A DNA stretch of 64,000 bases from Siderastrea siderea (Eukaryota; Cnidaria; Anthozoa; Scleractinia; Rhizangiidae), in contig OZ034971.1 in assembly GCA_964030785.1 (NCBI GenBank), positions 11,646,579 to 11,710,578 of the forward strand. Reading direction: 5' to 3'. Positions 30,932-39,573 of this stretch are shown piece by piece (positions within the stretch are counted from its first letter, which is position 1; each line of letters begins with the position of its first letter). The notes below the pieces were generated by a model. The model saw only the letters and a program-made list of their open reading frames with translations, did not search any database and was not told the origin of the DNA. The translations under genes and the position numbers were made by a program.

Positions 30932-31972
30932 TCACACCACCACTTCCCTTTTAAAGTGAAGGGTCAGGAGGGCATGGCCTTCACCAAATTTCACCAGATC
31001 CCCATTGGTTTCGGCCATCTGGGTTTCCACGATTTCCACCACTTCGTTGCGTACTGGGATATATTGAATATGTCGAGGTTCAAAGTGGGTGGTGTTTTGA
31101 GGCTGGTACTTGATTTCTCTTAAGAGATCGGTGATACGACCCCCTACCATGCTGCTGGTGCCTACATCACAATACACATGCAAAGGACGCGTGGAGGGAA
31201 ATTCCAACGAGGGACGAAAGGTCTGGTTCACATTCACAAACCGCCAATTACACGTCATACTCAATTTCAGATAATCCCCCTCCACTTTCCAAAAGATGGG
31301 GTTGTTGGCGGCATCGCGGATATCCGTCGGGGTGGGAATGGAGTCCGAATGAAATTCTTGCAAGAGATTCGGACCCACTCGATACTGGCCGGGGGACACT
31401 TGTTCAATCCATCCCATTCTCAGGGCCAAGGATCTGCCCCATGACACGTGTGCTACTTGTCGTGTGTAATCGACATTGACGGTATTCAACAACAAATCCC
31501 CTTCGGAGGTCCATTCAAACGTCGGGTATAATTTGACGCCATTGTCCTCGGCCCATTTGTTTTTGGGTTCGGTTTGTTTGGCACGGCTTTGCTCGTAACG
31601 GTACACCAGTTGATGAAAAAAGTGCGATCCCGTCGACGAGGCCAATTCCTTTCTCATATCTCGCCCGTAGACAGTGAGTTCGCGACGTTGATGCCACCAT
31701 CGATCGTTGCCTTGATCGTCTTGGGCATACACCCGTTCGTGCCATCGTACGTACAACAGAGGATGGGAATCACCCACGCCTCCTTCTTCCGCTATCACGG
31801 GAATGGTGGGTAAGGATAAACTCACCATACCCACCATCCATCCTCGTCCCACAAATCGGATGGGTTTAGGCAATCGGTTTCTGAAATGATGACTCTTGTT
31901 CCCAGGAAACTCTTTGGTACTCGCATGACTCATCAACGTCACGTAAAACGAAGAGTTGGGCACCAACGTCAT
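30932..31972 (-). CDS. Penton-like minor capsid protein, copy 2
   Basis: 346 residues. It shares with its downstream neighbour SFYVTL..SHA...EFP, WRFVNVN, LHVYCDVG, RITDLLREIKY, FEPRHIQY and LVKFGEGHALLTLHF, at roughly half identity by eye. Tandem duplication within the capsid block explains the pair. The integrase gene ends 4 bp upstream of this ATG. Intact. Confidence 0.75.
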   Translation of the reverse strand: MTLVPNSSFYVTLMSHASTKEFPGNKSHHFRNRLPKPIRFVGRGWMVGMVSLSLPTIPVIAEEGGVGDSHPLLYVRWHERVYAQDDQGNDRWWHQRRELTVYGRDMRKELASSTGSHFFHQLVYRYEQSRAKQTEPKNKWAEDNGVKLYPTFEWTSEGDLLLNTVNVDYTRQVAHVSWGRSLALRMGWIEQVSPGQYRVGPNLLQEFHSDSIPTPTDIRDAANNPIFWKVEGDYLKLSMTCNWRFVNVNQTFRPSLEFPSTRPLHVYCDVGTSSMVGGRITDLLREIKYQPQNTTHFEPRHIQYIPVRNEVVEIVETQMAETNGDLVKFGEGHALLTLHFKREVVV

Positions 31973-31976
31973 TGTT

Positions 31977-33140
31977 TTAGCGGCGTCGTCGTCGTTTGCG
32001 GGGTCGAAGGGATGTCACGTCTCCACGAGCAATCCAACTATTGTACTTGTCGGGCCACCCTTTCCACTTGACCAACCAACGCCCTTTTTGTCGCTTAAGT
32101 ACCTTCTCGATCCGAAACACCTCGGACACATGGACTTTTTGTAAATCCTCTTCATAAAACGTGCCTTGGACGGGGGTCTCATCCCATTCGCGAATCTTAT
32201 ACGTGGGGACAGGGCCAGGGACCACACGATGCACCACAAACACTTCTTCGGTCCAACCGGGTAAATACCCTTTTTCAAAGGTACGATGAATCGTATTGAG
32301 ACGGACATGATCTCCCACCTTCAATTGGGGTTTTTTGTAACCTTTCAGTCGTTTGGCATACAATCGTTTCCACACGGCTTCTTCGTTGTCCCACGTCACG
32401 TTTTCGGGGGGCATACCAATACTTCGATGACGGGTGGCATTATACCCCTGCACCAACTCGGGTAAGACATCGTCAAATTTCAACGTGTTGGCCGCGGTCA
32501 AATAACGGTACAACCGTTCTTTCAAGGTGCGGTTAAATCGTTCCACCACACTGGCTTTGGCATCCCCTTCGGTCGAAAAATGATTGATGTCTTGCTCGTC
32601 GACCCATCGTTGAAAGGTCCGATTATAAAATTCTTTCCCTCGATCCGTTTGCAATCGATTCGGGTGACGTCCTCCTTGTCTCACAATCTTCTCAAAGGCT
32701 TTCACGAGGGCCACGCCGGTTTTGGTTTTCAACGGTTCGACCCACGCGTACTTCGACAACACATCCACGACGGTCAACAAGTAGCGTATACCCCGATTAT
32801 GTTTGGCCAAACGTTGCACTTCCACTAAATCCGCGGCCCATTGATCATCCAACCCCCCTACGATCACGGGTAAGGTAGCAAAACGACGACGTCGGGGTTT
32901 ATGCAAGGTGTAACCCACATCCTGTTCCAACACCCGTTGGGCTTTTTTCAAAGGGAGACCCTGGGCTTTAGCAAATCGTTGCACCCCACCTAAACTCCCC
33001 GGGGCACGAGGATCATGGTAACGCTTCAACCATTGTTGCGAGACATTGGCCTTCTTCTTCGTTGACGACACAGGGCGTTTGGTTTTCTTCAACCATGAGG
33101 ACGACGAACTCCAGCGTTGGGTTCTCTTTCGAGGGGCCAT
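31977..33140 (-). CDS. int: Retroviral-type integrase with C-terminal chromodomain
   Basis: 387 residues from ATG 33140 (context AGTATGG; an ATG four codons upstream is weaker). N-terminal basic region; YTLHKPRRRRF before the core; rve catalytic residues D in WAADLVEV (about 108), D in LQTDRGKEF (170) and E in SVVERFNRT (204), counted from the upstream ATG; then a small beta-domain (LKVGDHVRLNT) and a chromodomain (SEVFRIEKVL...WLVKWKGWPDKYNSW) and a terminal Arg cluster. It would insert the element and make the 6-bp duplication. The chromodomain may direct it to histone marks. Intact. Confidence 0.96.
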   Translation of the reverse strand: MAPRKRTQRWSSSSSWLKKTKRPVSSTKKKANVSQQWLKRYHDPRAPGSLGGVQRFAKAQGLPLKKAQRVLEQDVGYTLHKPRRRRFATLPVIVGGLDDQWAADLVEVQRLAKHNRGIRYLLTVVDVLSKYAWVEPLKTKTGVALVKAFEKIVRQGGRHPNRLQTDRGKEFYNRTFQRWVDEQDINHFSTEGDAKASVVERFNRTLKERLYRYLTAANTLKFDDVLPELVQGYNATRHRSIGMPPENVTWDNEEAVWKRLYAKRLKGYKKPQLKVGDHVRLNTIHRTFEKGYLPGWTEEVFVVHRVVPGPVPTYKIREWDETPVQGTFYEEDLQKVHVSEVFRIEKVLKRQKGRWLVKWKGWPDKYNSWIARGDVTSLRPRKRRRRR

Positions 33141-33451
33141 ACTTTTTGGCATTCATCCCATAAGGTCGATATGGTGGGGACCGTGTGGGGATGCGCCTTT
33201 TGAATGATTCGATACCATCGCCATGCCTCTGGGTGAGCTTTTAACCATAAGACAAACACCACCCATCGATATAGGTTGCGGTCCACATGGGTTTCTTCAA
33301 AGAGGTGGAGAGGATGCGTGTCCTCGGGACATGGGGGTATGGGGATTTGGGTGCCGGGTTGATGATCATATAAGACTTGACAAAGGGTTTGATGACATTG
33401 CCATTGCCCCAGGGACAACACAGACTCCCACGCATCACACACAGACTCCAT
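33089..33451 (-). CDS. Unknown small helical protein
   Basis: 120 residues from ATG 33451 (ACCATGG context). Rich in Trp and His, with a central hydrophobic helix (YRWVVFVLWLKAHPEAWRWY). It overlaps the integrase start by about 50 bp and follows the GRF gene. No family recognised. Confidence 0.55.
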   Translation of the reverse strand: MESVCDAWESVLSLGQWQCHQTLCQVLYDHQPGTQIPIPPCPEDTHPLHLFEETHVDRNLYRWVVFVLWLKAHPEAWRWYRIIQKAHPHTVPTISTLWDECQKVWPLEREPNAGVRRPHG

Positions 33452-33487
33452 GGTGACATTGATAAAAAATTTTATTCGTTCTCTCAT

Positions 33488-34339
33488 TTAAAAGAGACCT
33501 AGACGGCCGCAACTGATGGTCTCTAGACCTTTCTGCCAGTTCTCCACACTGTCACTGTACTTGGGGGGTGGTGGTGCCGGGGCTACCATCATTTCTTGAC
33601 GGTTCTTGAGATCTTGAATTTCTCGTAACATTTGTTTCTCATAGTCTGTCAAGGGTCGATCCTCTTTCCTTCTGACTGGAGGGCCAGGGATGTCATAGCC
33701 CCTCTTGGGATATCCTTGAGCATCACGGGTGGGTGCTTCAGCTTGTTGGTCGGCTTTTTTGGGAGGGTTGTCATGAAACCACGTCCAGTACTTGGGACCC
33801 AAGGGTTGATCGGCCCATCGGAAGAAGCCACACGTTTTCTTGGAACAAGTCAGAAACAACCGATCGGGGTTCTGGGTCGAATGACTCTGTTGAAGCGTGG
33901 CGGGTTCACGGCAAAAGCATTGTAAACCACCCCACATGTCCAACACTTCTACATGAGGTTGACTATACACGGCTTTCATATACTCCAGAACTTGATCTTG
34001 ACCACAAAACAGCAAACACGGTTGCATGGGACATTTCACATACTTCCATCCCTTTTGAGATTCTCGGGCCTCCAAACGCACCTCATGGTAAGGACATACC
34101 ATAGTGTCCACTGAACTGGGAGGATCATACACGGTCGTCAAGGTGAATTGAGGTGATGGGGGTGATTGCTCCACCATGTCATTCAATTCTTTCATCATAT
34201 CTTCCACAGCAGCTCGGGTGTCTTCCACCACGTCGCACACCACAGGATCACAGTCCACGGGCGTCATATGTTGAATGCTCTTCTTCTTCTTCTTCCCCTC
34301 TGGGGGATGGGTTGATTTTCTCTTCCGATCGACAGACAT
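33488..34339 (-). CDS. GRF-type zinc-finger protein
   Basis: 283 residues from ATG 34339. A Lys-rich nuclear-signal-like start (KKKKKS) leads to two Cys-rich modules: CPYHEV...YVKCPMQPCLLFCG (about residues 82-115) and CFCREP...RLFLTCSKKTCGFFRW (about 143-180). The second fits the zf-GRF pattern (CxC, then C..C with F/W), a nucleic-acid-binding finger found in TOP3A, NEIL3 and viral proteins. A Pro-rich linker and a coiled coil (YEKQMLREIQDLKNRQEMM) follow. AATAAA at 33476-33471. The role is unknown; nucleic acid binding is inferred. Confidence 0.7.
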   Translation of the reverse strand: MSVDRKRKSTHPPEGKKKKKSIQHMTPVDCDPVVCDVVEDTRAAVEDMMKELNDMVEQSPPSPQFTLTTVYDPPSSVDTMVCPYHEVRLEARESQKGWKYVKCPMQPCLLFCGQDQVLEYMKAVYSQPHVEVLDMWGGLQCFCREPATLQQSHSTQNPDRLFLTCSKKTCGFFRWADQPLGPKYWTWFHDNPPKKADQQAEAPTRDAQGYPKRGYDIPGPPVRRKEDRPLTDYEKQMLREIQDLKNRQEMMVAPAPPPPKYSDSVENWQKGLETISCGRLGLF

Positions 34340-34378
34340 CGTACTCAAAGGTTGATGTCACCCCTACCGACCATGCCT

Positions 34379-34385
34379 TTTTATA
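34379..34385 (-). promoter_or_regulatory. TATA box of the GRF gene
   Basis: TATAAAA, 40 bp before ATG 34339. Confidence 0.75.
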
Positions 34386-34508
34386 CCTTAGACCCTTGAC
34401 TGTCATTGGTCAGCTTATCCTACCCATATAAGGACTTGTTATCTTCCCATTGGTCAGCTTGTTCAATCCAAATAAGGTCCTCTTGTCTTCCCATTGGTCA
34501 ACTGTCCC

Positions 34509-34516
34509 TATTTAAG
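34509..34516 (+). promoter_or_regulatory. TATA-like box of the 34554 gene
   Basis: TATTTAAG, 38 bp before ATG 34554. Upstream, ATTGGTCA recurs three times (about 34405, 34448, 34493) as spaced CCAAT-type elements. Confidence 0.65.
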
Positions 34517-34553
34517 GAGCTCCCTGGGTCCTCCGACTCGTCATTCCAAGTAG

Positions 34554-34778
34554 ATGGACTACTACCAAGATCTCAACCGAGACGACTTTGCTTCCACCGA
34601 AGACTATTTGGCTGAACGGGTCAAACGAGGTCTAGCAGCGGGATTCACGTTCAAACAGTGCCGACAGCACCACGTCATTGATTTCGGTTTGGCCTTAGAG
34701 TTGACTCCCACGGAGATTCTAGCTATTGTAGGCCCAGACACCGGCTACGTATTTAAATGCCCCCCAACATCGACATGA
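34554..34778 (+). CDS. Unknown acidic/helical small protein
   Basis: 74 residues starting MDYYQDLNRDDFASTEDYLA. The C-terminal part (IDFGLALELTPTEILAIVG) is amphipathic. Its stop overlaps the start of the SLOG-like gene by 22 bp, so the two are probably on one transcript. No family recognised. Confidence 0.6.
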   Translation: MDYYQDLNRDDFASTEDYLAERVKRGLAAGFTFKQCRQHHVIDFGLALELTPTEILAIVGPDTGYVFKCPPTST

Positions 34779-35453
34779 TTGGAGAACACGATGTGGATGC
34801 CTTGGAACTCCAAATTGGCCATGGCCATGTGGTCTACACAGGGGGGAGCCAAAGGTACGGATGCCCTCGTGGAAGAACATGCCAAACAATTTGGGATGCA
34901 ACTAGAAGTCCTGGTCCCCCCGAACCATCCTCGAGCCACTTTCATCACCCCTTCTACCGTGGAAGTCCTGATGCTGGCCAACCCCCATCTTCACCAGGCA
35001 GCGGAGAAACTAGGCAAACAAATGCCCAGTCATTTTTACACCCTGCAATTGCTGCAACGCAATTATCAAATTGCCAAAAAAGCCCATACCATCTATGCCT
35101 TTGGCATCTTGGAACCGGATCATAAACGCGTGAAAGGAGGCACTGGTTGGACTGTGCAATTGGCTATGGATCAAGGCAAACCCGTCTACCTGTTTGATAT
35201 ACCCAGTCAATCATGGTACCGCTCGGACCATTACTACCAAGTCAATGAGAATGCCGCCACCCTGGTGACTGGCAGTCAATTTGTCCCTTGGGGACCTAAA
35301 AAGCCCACCCTTCATCAAAGCAGTGCTATTGTGGGATCCCGGGATGTGGACGAGAAAACCCGAGCCGAAATTCAAGCCTTATTCAACCGCACCTTCTGTC
35401 TACCCGAGAACATTGATCAATTACGCATGGAACTGGAAGACTTTCATTTGTAA
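34757..35453 (+). pseudogene. SLOG-like (DprA/YspA-type Rossmannoid) protein, frameshifted
   Basis: The frame from ATG 34757 carries the first beta-strand up to HVVYTGG; at the G6 run 34841-34846 the coding signal moves by one base to a frame with GGAKGTDALVEEHAKQ, VLVPPNHPRA, THIYAFGILEP and VKGGTGWTVQLAMDQG, continuing to TAA 35453. The GGAxGxD nucleotide-binding loop, strand pattern and second GGTGW loop fit the SLOG superfamily, whose bacterial members bind nucleotide-derived ligands. The single extra base in a homopolymer may be a real lesion or an assembly error. AATAAA at 35664-35669 follows. Confidence 0.7.
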
Positions 35454-35454
35454 T

Positions 35455-35600
35455 TTTTTAGTTTTCATTTTTTCAATCTGTACATAGCTTTCTTTTTTAA
35501 TTTTTTTAATTTTTATTTTTTCCAATTGTACATATCCATTTTTACTTTTTATTTTTTCAAATTGTAGATAGCTTTTTTTTTCAATTGTAAATAGGAGCGC
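35455..35600 (+). repeat. T-rich tandem motif after the SLOG-like gene
   Basis: Four imperfect copies of TTTTTTCAATTGTACATAG at spacings of about 30-45 bp. It may be a 3' UTR or termination region between convergent genes. Confidence 0.7.
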
Positions 35601-35754
35601 CCCACCCAGCGTGGCAAAGAATACAGACCACCATTTGTAACATCAACTCTTTTTTAATTACAAAATAAAAAAACTTTACTTACAAAATGTACTCTGGTTC
35701 TTGACTCACATAATTAAATGTTCCAACAAAATGTTCCAGTCTATTAACAAATGT

Positions 35755-36306
35755 TCAAAACTCCAAACAACGTCGGACCGACTCCATCGCATCTCTCTCC
35801 ATCTCATCCAACCGACGCCACCGCTCCTGCTCCTTCTTCATCTCTTCAAAAAAATAAATAATGTTCTGCCAGCGAAAGCCCGCATGAATACTAGGGGCAT
35901 GGTTGACCAAATAATTGTCCAATTCCCGAAAGTGTTCTACACTGATGGGCCACTGGCTCTCGTCCCTGGTCCAGCTACGGTTCATGTTGATCCACGGGAT
36001 GACTCTATGGACCAACGCTTTGTTCAACATTTTGCATGACGCCCTGGTTTGATAACCGTGACGGTGGGCATTTTCCATGTACACCACAGACAACAAATAA
36101 AGTTCAATGAACGCCGCCACGCGCCGCCGGTTCAAGGGCCTCCATGTCTCCTCTCTCCTTTCGTGCATTCTCCAGGCTACTCTCTCAGTATGTGTTCGCT
36201 CCCGTGGCACTCTACTCCTTAAACTCTTCTCACCCCCCACGTTCACAGCACTGGCTAAGGAGCCCAAGTGCCTTCTCGTTTCGGACATGTTCGCATCAAC
36301 TGACAT
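35755..36306 (-). CDS. Orphan Arg-rich helical protein
   Basis: 183 residues from ATG 36306. Strongly basic first half (RRHLGSLASAV, ERTHTERVAWRMHERREETW), then a hydrophobic helix (VAAFIELYLLSVVYME) and a Trp-rich charged C-terminus with a coiled stretch (FEEMKKEQERWRRLDEMERD). TATATAAG at 36370-36363 drives it from the inverted copy of the polB promoter region. No homologue recognised; convergent with the SLOG-like gene. Confidence 0.6.
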   Translation of the reverse strand: MSVDANMSETRRHLGSLASAVNVGGEKSLRSRVPRERTHTERVAWRMHERREETWRPLNRRRVAAFIELYLLSVVYMENAHRHGYQTRASCKMLNKALVHRVIPWINMNRSWTRDESQWPISVEHFRELDNYLVNHAPSIHAGFRWQNIIYFFEEMKKEQERWRRLDEMERDAMESVRRCLEF

Positions 36307-36339
36307 AACTCACACAGACCGAACTCAAAGCTAGGAATG

Positions 36340-36530
36340 GCGTCCTGTGGCCTCCCTTGACTTATATACCCCGATCCGCGCAATGCACCATGGTCTATCT
36401 AAGGAGGGGGGAGGGGGGTCCCCCCACCTCTTCCCCTCCCAAAGCATGATGGGGCCTTTCTCTCATTGGTCCCTTCCCTCCCACGTGACCCTTTGATTTC
36501 TCTATAAAAACCACCGTCCCATTTCATGTT
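36340..36530. promoter_or_regulatory. Inverted copy of the polB promoter region
   Basis: In reverse complement this matches 20721-20880 block by block: GTTTTTATAGAGA, GTCACGTGGGAGGG, CCAAT, GTGGGGGGACCCCCCTCCCC and TGGTGCAT. The TATATAAG side drives the orphan gene; the TATAAAAA side (about 36502-36510, plus strand) points at a stretch with no gene. Confidence 0.85.
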
Positions 36531-36560
36531 TTCACACTCATCGATGATCTGATTACTCCT

Positions 36561-36650
36561 TTGGTCTAATGGATCTGGTTGATCCTTTGGTCTCATGGCC
36601 CTGGTTGATCCTTGGGTCTGTTGACTCAACCCCACACCATTGATGTTTAC
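36561..36650. repeat. TTGATCCTT direct repeat, unit 1
   Basis: GGTTGATCCTTTGGTCTCATGG and GTTGACTCAACCCCACACCATTGA; a diverged second copy lies at about 37185-37235 (GGTTGATCCTTTGGTATGC, CTGACTCAATCCAAGCCATTGA). Confidence 0.7.
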
Positions 36651-36699
36651 TTGACATTCTTGCTTGACTGCTTGCTTGCTTGACTGCTTCCTGGCTTGC

Positions 36700-36838
36700 T
36701 TGGATCTCCTCCTCCAATTCGATGGCTTTCTTTAATTCGGGAGTACACCTCGTGCTCGTTAAGACCAAAATCTCTTCAGTGGTCAGTCCTAGGAGTTGAA
36801 GGGACACGTGGCGGGAAAGACCACTGGGAACACTCATA
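36700..36838 (-). pseudogene. Fragment of a second, diverged polB
   Basis: Minus-strand translation contains LTSTRCTPELKKAIEL, which aligns with LTSTWCTPELEKAIQL in the polymerase at 16512-17687. Flanking sequence quickly loses similarity. A relic, not a gene. Confidence 0.75.
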
Positions 36839-37111
36839 TTATCAAAAAGGAACTCATCAAAAAGGAACACTCGTATTATCAAAAGGAACACTCATATTAT
36901 TAAATAGGAACTCATATTATCAAAAGGAACTCATCAAAAAGGAACACTCATATTATCAAAAGGAACACTCATATTATCACAAGGAACTCATCAAAAAGGA
37001 ACTCATCAAAAAGGAACACTCATATTATCAAAAAGGAACTCATCAAAAGGAACACTCATATTATCAAAAGGAACACTCATATTATTAAATAGGAACTCGT
37101 CAAAAAGGAAC
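36838..37111. repeat. Right subterminal tandem repeats (~22 bp)
   Basis: More than ten copies of a unit like ATCAAAAGGAACACTCATATT mixed with shorter ATCAAAAAGGAACTC units. The reverse complement is present in miniature at 16455-16510. Confidence 0.92.
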
Positions 37112-37150
37112 CCTTCAGCCCGCGACCCTTTTTTCTCCAAGTTGTCCCCT

Positions 37151-37373
37151 CCATTGCGGTACCATTTGTATTGGGGGCTTTGACCTAATGGCTTTGGTTG
37201 ATCCTTTGGTATGCTGACTCAATCCAAGCCATTGACTTCATGTGTGAAAGGACTTCGCTTGGGGTGTGGCCCCACGATCTTGTTGGGGCTTTCACTGGTA
37301 GCCATAGGGGTAGGTGTTGAAGGTACCGGGATCGATGACTCTTTTGTTGGAGACTAACTGATAGAACACCATG
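37151..37373 (-). pseudogene. Fragments of the 3' end of a diverged polB
   Basis: PQYKWYR at about 37176-37151 and QLVSNKRVIDP...TFNTYPYGYQ then stop (37373-37292) match the last ~25 residues of the polymerase at 16512. The amino-acid differences show a related but distinct parent. Same strand as the intact-end copy, directly abutting the right terminal repeat. Confidence 0.8.
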
Positions 37374-37374
37374 T

Positions 37375-37710
37375 TTGTAAACAAATCAATAAAAAGTATT
37401 TTCTTCATTTTTTGTGTTGTTTCCGGTTACCCCTCTTCCAAAAATTGGACTTTGGACTTTGAGCCCGCGTTTTCTCAGTGGTTTTTACTTCCCCTTGAGC
37501 CCACGATCGATTTTTCACACTAGTCAGCGGTTTCCCATTCAAAACCACGTGACTTCCGGTTCTATGAGCCCACGATCCCTTTTTCCACCTGGTCAGCGGT
37601 TTTTTCCACCGGAAGTGATTTATGACGTCACCGGAAGTTCCTCTGGTCACGTGATCGCTCTAGACCAATCAGAAGCCAGCATTTGGGCCATACGAGCGTC
37701 CTTTACTACT
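37375..37710. repeat. Polinton terminal inverted repeat, right
   Basis: 336 bp, reverse complement of 16100-16435, ending CTTTACTACT. Followed by the duplication AAAAAG at 37711-37716. Confidence 0.97.
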
Positions 37711-37716
37711 AAAAAG
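37711..37716. repeat. Polinton target-site duplication, right (AAAAAG)
   Basis: Second copy of the 6-bp host target. Confidence 0.95.
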
Positions 37717-37732
37717 GACAAAGAAAACTAAC

Positions 37733-38113
37733 CTCTATCTGCGGCAAGCAGTTTTATGTGCTGCTTACTGAATACATGCTTTTCAATCGCCCCGACTCTC
37801 ATGACCTCTCTACAATGAAATTTGCAGTCGCAAAGATCACAATGGACAGTCCATTCGTCTAGAGCCTTGACGTGCATCCCTGCCTTGTACTGAACGATAC
37901 AAAGCTTTCCCAATGCCACATTCAGTGTAAGGTCCCTAACGCGAGCCTTGAATTTCTGAAGCCGTTTTGTTTCTTCAGCGTCTCGGGGGATAAAGGAGCC
38001 CCTTCCTTCAAAGCACTCTTTCTTCAGCCACCGGCGGTAGATGTCGCCGCCATCCGTGACTCTATTTGATGCTGTGCCCTTAAGAAAGCGCGGCCTACCG
38101 TGATATCTTGGAT
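37733..38113 (-). CDS. Exon 4 of host SAM/zinc-finger gene
   Basis: 381-nt exon between acceptor TTTTCAG (38116-38114) and donor GTTAGT (from 37732). It encodes a basic region (RFLKGTASNRVTDGGDIYRR, FIPRDAEETKRLQKF) and a C2H2-type finger: CDLC, then HV....QHIK. The donor lies only 16 bp outside the right target duplication, so the Polinton sits at the 5' edge of the following intron. Phase in and out is 1, matching exons 3 and 5. Confidence 0.75.
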
Positions 38114-38376
38114 CTGAAAATTAAGACAAACATAATATGTCGTATTTACTTGTAGAAGACGTTAGAAGCAAAAGTGCAAAAACCTTTCAGCACCGACCTT
38201 ATTTCATATTTAAAATGTAGTCGCTCCACCCATAACAAAACGTGGCAAGCAAGCTTTAAATTGTTACATTTAAAATTCAAAATTATTATTATCGTGCTTG
38301 AATTCCCGGTAAAATATTAGCACGAGACTACGTGCTGGAAAATAAGTTCATAATATTACGTGGCATAACTACTGAC

Positions 38377-38535
38377 CTGACTTCTTTTCACTTGTTCTTT
38401 GCTTTGTCTGTTGATTCTTATCAATCTGAACAAGAAATCGTCCAATGGGCCCTGTAACGGTTGCTGCTGGTTTCTTCGCCCGGCGTTGATTTTCAATCTC
38501 GGAGTGGACCAGGTCTGATATTTTGTTTCTATCCC
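38377..38535 (-). CDS. Exon 3 of host SAM/zinc-finger gene
   Basis: 159 nt, acceptor CGTAG (38537-38536), donor GTCAGT (from 38376). It completes the SAM domain (DRNKISDLVHSEIENQRR) and continues into a basic linker (GPIGRFLVQIDKNQQTK). Phases match both neighbours. Confidence 0.75.
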
Positions 38536-38608
38536 CTACGAACCGGAAGTAAATACGAACCGGAAGTAAACACCCGCTAAACCGAGTAAATTGATCATTT
38601 CTGGGATC

Positions 38609-38945
38609 ATTTTGGTTCATTCTCGTCCCCATAGCCCTTTTCGTTTCTCTTAGCCGGCAGGGCCTTGGCACGAGAAACGAAGGGCTCTGGGGACACAGGA
38701 TTTCCAGTCCTAGATTCTAGGACTTCCAGACTTCATGTATGCAGTCACGATATTTCAAAAGAACGTATGAGAAAGTCATGGCGTCTTTTTACTTCCGCTC
38801 AAGATTTCTTTGTTTCAAACGGCCAATCAAAAAAATTCGAATTAATTCAAAAATCCCATGTCCCCAGAGCCCTTCGTTTCTCGTGCCAAGGCCCTGCCGG
38901 CTAAGAGAAACGAAAAGGGCTATGGGGACGAGAATGATTTTGGTT
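38609..38945. mobile_element. 319-bp MITE with 9-bp duplication ATTTTGGTT
   Basis: Element 38618-38936; terminal inverted repeats of about 78-80 bp, essentially perfect, starting CATTCTCGTCCCCATAGCCC. Flanks ATTTTGGTT at 38609-38617 and 38937-38945. A 9-bp duplication with long inverted repeats fits Mutator-like MITEs (inference). It lies in intron 2 of the SAM gene. No protein encoded. Confidence 0.92.
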
Positions 38946-39573
38946 ATGTTGCTGTGAAGTTTCCAAGCTGAAAATTGTGGTGTATTTATCCTGACACTTG
39001 CATAATAACATTTTGTTACGTATTTTTCCAGATTGTTTTGTAGGTGATAAACTACGCGCACTGCCACGACACTAGTTGTCAGAAAAATATTGATGAAATA
39101 AACTAATACTTGGGCGACTTTTGAAGCCTGTTTTCCTCGCTAATTTGTATGGGTATAACGGTGTTGCAGTGTGGGCAAAATAAATAAATAACGTAAACAA
39201 ATTACTTATAATCAAATAAATAAATAAATAAATAAATATTAAATAACAAAGACGTATGAACACCTTAATGGTGGATCGCCGCTCTCATTAATTCAGTTTT
39301 ACATTAGAGCAATCATTGCAATCATCCCTTTGAGTCTGAGTGTCACTGAGCGTTTTCTGATCATTGTTTAGTTTTATGTCAACACTTTCATTTATCGGAT
39401 CTTATTTCAACCCGGGGTTTTTCATATCCAAAGTTTGTTAATCCGTTGTTAATGTTCAGTAAATTATCAACAACTTTTTGCAGCATCAAGATAACTGTTT
39501 TTCTGATAAGATTTTATAATAAGAATTTCATTAGAACTGACGAAGAACTAAAGTAGAAAATGAGAACTCTTAC

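Larger units (their letters stand above)
16100..37710. mobile_element. Maverick/Polinton (endogenous adintovirus-like element), 21.6 kb
   Basis: A complete self-synthesising transposon: 336-bp terminal inverted repeats starting AGT, a 6-bp target duplication, DNA polymerase B, retroviral-type integrase, FtsK-like ATPase, adenain-like protease, major capsid and penton-like genes, and PLA2-type and mu-like virion proteins. This gene set is that of adintoviruses, the proposed viral form of Polintons. By eye the terminal repeats are identical, which points to a recent insertion. Three genes carry single breaks (polB, the Gly/Ala protein, the SLOG-like protein); the rest of the morphogenesis and integration set is open. 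Confidence 0.97.

Noticed and set aside
36399..36891. Minus-strand frames of 78 and 112 codons as genes
   Set aside because: They run through the promoter copy, the tandem repeats and a polB relic; only a ~16-residue polB match is meaningful.
36838..37111. CRISPR-like array
   Set aside because: Units are contiguous tandem repeats without unique spacers, in a eukaryotic context.
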